A stretch of DNA of 53,929 nucleotides from Candidatus Peregrinibacteria bacterium CG1_02_54_53. GTDB taxonomy: Bacteria > Patescibacteriota > Gracilibacteria > Peribacterales > Peribacteraceae. The notes under the pieces were generated by a model. That model saw only the letters and a program-made list of their open reading frames with translations, was not told the origin of the DNA and did not search any database. The position numbers were made by a program, and so were the translations under genes. Below are positions 52,336 to 53,929 of this stretch, one piece after another (position 1 is the first letter of the stretch; the number at the start of each line of letters is the position of its first letter). Where the stretch lies: contig MNWP01000040.1 of NCBI GenBank assembly GCA_001872575.1, positions 1 through 53,929 on the forward strand, in the 5' to 3' direction.

Positions 52336-52386
52336 GACTGCATGATCTCATGGAATTGAATAGACAAATAGTCAAAGTGTCGGATC

Positions 52387-52464
52387 ACCCCGTGAGATAT
52401 CCTCAGTTTTTCCTCAACAGACCTGTATGCATGTTCTCTTTCACATTGCGCTATCTCACGGGGT
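52387..52464. repeat. Inverted repeat abutting the variable repeat
   Basis: ACCCCGTGAGATA (52387-52399) and TATCTCACGGGGT (52452-52464) pair perfectly over 13 bp with a loop of about 52 nt. The inner arm ends at the stop codon of the DGR target, next to VR. Inverted repeats just behind VR assist target recognition in known DGRs; here it belongs to the GIY-YIG cassette family, so a DGR role is only possible. Confidence 0.7.
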
Positions 52465-53282
52465 CAGTCCTTGAGGCAACGGATGGAAAAGCCGTACGCC
52501 TTGCTGTAGGTACCGCGGTAGACCGTGGCGTTGCCGGAATACAGACTCCGGCCCCAGGCCGACGAGCCGGACTCCAGCGACGACCAGAAGTGGCCGTTGG
52601 AGCCGAGACCGCTGAAGGAACCGTCCGTATCGCGGTAGCCAGCCAGCAGGCCTTCGAACCCGGACGCGCCGTTCTGTTTGAGGCTCGTCCCCTCATTGGT
52701 GCCCCTCCATCCGGTCGTGGAGGTATCGTACGGGAAATCGGTTGTGCAGGTGCCGGAGGTGCAGACCGCGCGCTCCAGCGCCACGTATTCGTAATGCGAG
52801 GGGATGTGCCAGCCGTCGGGGCAGATTCCCCGCACCGGAGAGGCGCAGGCGGGGCTGCCCTCGCCCGTGCCGTTGCAGGAAGAGGAGTAATCCATCGCCT
52901 CGTCCCACTGGTACAGGCCTCCGTAGGTGGTGCAGTTGGCGTCGGAGTCGGAGTAACAGTATTTCTCTACTGTCCCGTTGTTCGTCTGATTGCCGCTGCC
53001 GTTCACGCGCGTACCGTAATTCAGATTCTTCGCCATCCAGCACTGGGTGCCGATGAGGACTGTCGTGTACGCCGTTCCATCCCTGTAATCGGTAAAGCTG
53101 TCGCCGCAGTTCCACACGGCGAGTTTCACCTGTCCTGCCGTCGTGTCCACATTGAGCTGGTAACTCTGTGAGATTTTGGATGTATCGGCGAATGTGTCGG
53201 AAATCTGGCTCGCGGCAATGGCAATGCCCGCGATGCCGAGGGCAGAGGCGACAGCGATCAAGACGGCTGGGCGTTTCTTCAT
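52464..53282 (-). CDS. DGR target: secreted FISUMP-domain protein with C-terminal variable region
   Basis: 272 residues from MKKRPAVLIAVAS; upstream in-frame sequence is repeat DNA. Signal/anchor helix (about 5-25). The body is a Fibrobacter major paralogous (FISUMP) domain of C-type-lectin-like character: IGTQCWMAKNLNYGTRV, YGGLYQWDEAM, GICPDGWHIPSHYEYVALE. The last 62 residues (GLLAGYRDTDGSF to the stop) are the VR; relative to TR, Tyr, Asp, Ser, Gly or His replace Asn at 12 sites, on the exposed lectin-type surface expected to bind ligand. Cys-rich, probably disulfide-bonded. A PilA-like N-terminus is an alternative reading of the first helix. Confidence 0.92.
   Translation of the reverse strand: MKKRPAVLIAVASALGIAGIAIAASQISDTFADTSKISQSYQLNVDTTAGQVKLAVWNCGDSFTDYRDGTAYTTVLIGTQCWMAKNLNYGTRVNGSGNQTNNGTVEKYCYSDSDANCTTYGGLYQWDEAMDYSSSCNGTGEGSPACASPVRGICPDGWHIPSHYEYVALERAVCTSGTCTTDFPYDTSTTGWRGTNEGTSLKQNGASGFEGLLAGYRDTDGSFSGLGSNGHFWSSLESGSSAWGRSLYSGNATVYRGTYSKAYGFSIRCLKD
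52465..52653 (-). repeat. DGR variable repeat (VR), 189 bp
   Basis: Aligns without gaps to TR (49756-49944). 18 substitutions, all at TR adenines: 15 change 12 Asn codons (to Tyr x5, Gly x3, Ser x2, Asp, His) and three are silent. Two Asn codons in GSNG and SGNAT are unchanged. Homology ends at the same base on both sides (GCAGGCCT inner edge, CAGTCCT outer edge). Confidence 0.95.
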
Positions 53283-53570
53283 GGCACGTATGATACCACG
53301 AATGAAGTTCTTGGGGTCAAGAAGCTGAAGTACTGTAAAAGAACGGCTGGAAATCGCCCCACAGCACCACTCGCTTCGCTCGGGTGCGAGGCAGGCCGAA
53401 ACCGTACAGGCAGTCAGCGGGCGGCGGCTGATTTTGCTACGCGCCCCCGCAGCCGCCACCCGAAAGATCCGTTCGAATTTTTTCGTACAGGGACGACCAT
53501 TCGGCGCTTCGCGTCTCATGGCAAGCCATCAGGGATTCGAGTCCAGCTCGCCCTGAGGCGGAATTGAAGG

Positions 53571-53583
53571 GTCGCCCCGACCA
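53571..53583 (+). repeat. attR: direct copy of the tRNA-Pro 3' end
   Basis: GTCGCCCCGACCA, identical and parallel to 42566-42578. It is followed directly by ATCGACGCTTCG, the trailer sequence type that follows tRNA-Ile, consistent with the original chromosomal sequence behind tRNA-Pro. Confidence 0.7.
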
Positions 53584-53615
53584 ATCGACGCTTCGTGTCT
53601 TATGGCAAGCCACCC
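53581..53615 (+). repeat. tRNA-trailer repeat at the right island edge
   Basis: 35-bp relative of 24199-24233 (there in inverted orientation behind tRNA-Ile). A second relative, with TCATGGCAAGCCAT intact, lies at 53497-53531. All three begin with a CCA. Confidence 0.65.
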
Positions 53616-53690
53616 GCGGAAATGGTGCTATCAACCCACAAAGATATTCAGAGGCGAACTGTAACCTGAAACGCATAAGAATTCTGTAGG

Positions 53691-53733
53691 TACGGTAGGA
53701 GGGAAGGCGCTTAACCCTTTCCCACCTACCGTA
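53691..53733. promoter_or_regulatory. Hairpin overlapping the transposase start / probable IS end
   Basis: TACGGTAGG (53691-53699) pairs with CCTACCGTA (53725-53733), and the stem continues inward (GGGAA/TTCCC). The last base is the A of the transposase ATG. It could be the terminal repeat of the insertion sequence, or an RNA hairpin restricting translation from read-through transcripts. Confidence 0.55.
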
Positions 53734-53929
53734 TGGCCCATATTACGCGTTCCCAGCGCGATAAACTGGAGGTCTTGTACCAGCTTGGCATAAGGCAATC
53801 CAAGATCGCTCAGCTCATTGGCTGCTCGCAGTCCACGATCAGTCGGGAGCTGAAGCGGAACCGTCCTCTGGTGTATGACCGCTACACCGCCGCCGTAGCA
53901 CAAGAGCGATCCAAGGAACGACGTGCACG
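53733..53929 (+). CDS. IS30-family transposase, N-terminal part (cut by window end)
   Basis: The frame starts MAHITRSQRDKLEVLYQLG and stays open to the end of the window (65 codons seen). It has the IS30 N-terminal helix-turn-helix: IRQSKIAQLIGCSQSTISRE followed by LKRNRPLVYDRYTAAVAQ. The DDE catalytic domain lies beyond the window, so intactness cannot be judged. It is just outside the right repeat of the island. Confidence 0.85.
   Translation, partial: MAHITRSQRDKLEVLYQLGIRQSKIAQLIGCSQSTISRELKRNRPLVYDRYTAAVAQERSKERRA

Larger units (their letters stand above)
42579..53583. mobile_element. Genomic island in tRNA-Pro carrying a serine recombinase and a DGR
   Basis: About 11 kb between the two 13-bp direct repeats. 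Contents in order: serine recombinase, SLH surface protein, DGR reverse transcriptase, TR RNA, two four-helix-bundle genes, HEPN/MNT genes, GIY-YIG cassette, and the DGR target. A copy of the trailer repeat that follows another tRNA (tRNA-Ile, 24199-24233) is found right after the right-hand repeat, as expected if that was once the sequence behind tRNA-Pro. The right edge is less certain because a second CGACCA-plus-trailer copy lies at 53494-53531. The whole-island boundary is inference from repeats. Confidence 0.65.
53283..53732. other. Gene-free right end of the island with att-like and tRNA-derived repeats
   Basis: Holds a 28-bp inverted match to 44123-44150 (53472-53499), two trailer-type repeats (53497-53531, 53581-53615), a degenerate tRNA-Pro T-arm/acceptor copy (53536-53556, TTCGAGTCCAGCTCGCCCTGA) and the 13-bp tRNA end (53571-53583). 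No protein-like frame is seen. Confidence 0.7.

Noticed and set aside
49756-52653. TR/VR pair as an ordinary gene duplication with decay
   Set aside because: Random decay would hit all bases and create gaps; here all 18 differences fall on TR adenines and length is exactly kept, beside an RT and Avd.

Overview
The window looks like a chromosome segment of a Candidate Phyla Radiation (Patescibacteria) bacterium, most plausibly Peregrinibacteria/Peribacteria. This is inferred from gene content and style, not from a database search. Supporting signs are a CPR-type T4SS-pilin-like protein, Gmad2+GerMN and DUF4215 surface proteins, an unusual tRNA-Ile(UAU), very short intergenic spaces, almost no Shine-Dalgarno sequences, and many genes whose -10 hexamer ends about 6 nt before the start codon, as expected for leaderless mRNAs.

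The first ~42 kb is housekeeping. In order: the 3' end of an S-layer/coiled-coil protein; recA behind two copies of an 18-bp inverted repeat (candidate damage-response operator); a Nudix hydrolase; dnaB; mraY; a GAPDH (with Ala at the usual NAD-discriminating Asp) beside a class I fructose-1,6-bisphosphatase; glycosyltransferase and NAD kinase genes; a minus-strand operon glycosyltransferase-prmC-small ORF-purA; a DciA-like gene; rpsP-khpA-pilin; a sortase-tagged DUF11 protein; secG and a peptide-binding protein; rplI; an SLH surface protein; a CNNM/CorC-type membrane protein; CCA-adding enzyme; endonuclease IV; a second GAPDH with a duplicated gene-tail fragment; a solo B3/B4 tRNA-editing-type domain; dnaK under a CIRCE operator; obg; secreted cysteine-rich proteins; VanW; a DsbA-like thioredoxin; recG. 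tRNA genes for Val(UAC), Ile(UAU), Ala(CGC), Phe(GAA) and Pro(CGG) all encode their CCA end.

From the 3' end of tRNA-Pro (42578) to about 53583 lies an ~11 kb genomic island bounded by a 13-bp direct repeat of the tRNA end. It carries a large serine recombinase flanked by 79-bp inverted repeats, a 1352-residue surface protein (Calx-beta, coiled coil, three SLH repeats), and a complete diversity-generating retroelement (DGR). The DGR parts are: a reverse transcriptase with YVDD and IGNLTSQ motifs; a 189-bp template repeat (TR) in a non-coding RNA on the opposite strand; an Avd-type four-helix-bundle protein; and a secreted FISUMP-type target protein whose last 62 residues are the variable repeat (VR). 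TR and VR have equal length and differ at 18 positions, every one an adenine in the TR RNA. Twelve Asn codons become Tyr, Asp, Ser, Gly or His. The RT reading frame appears to be switched off by a 10-C tract just after its likely start; nine Cs would restore a full-length protein. Between the DGR core and its target sit small cassettes: a second four-helix-bundle gene flanked by inverted repeats, HEPN/MNT pairs (one with a truncated partner), and a GIY-YIG gene bounded by hairpins, one of which abuts the VR. The window ends in a partial IS30-type transposase.
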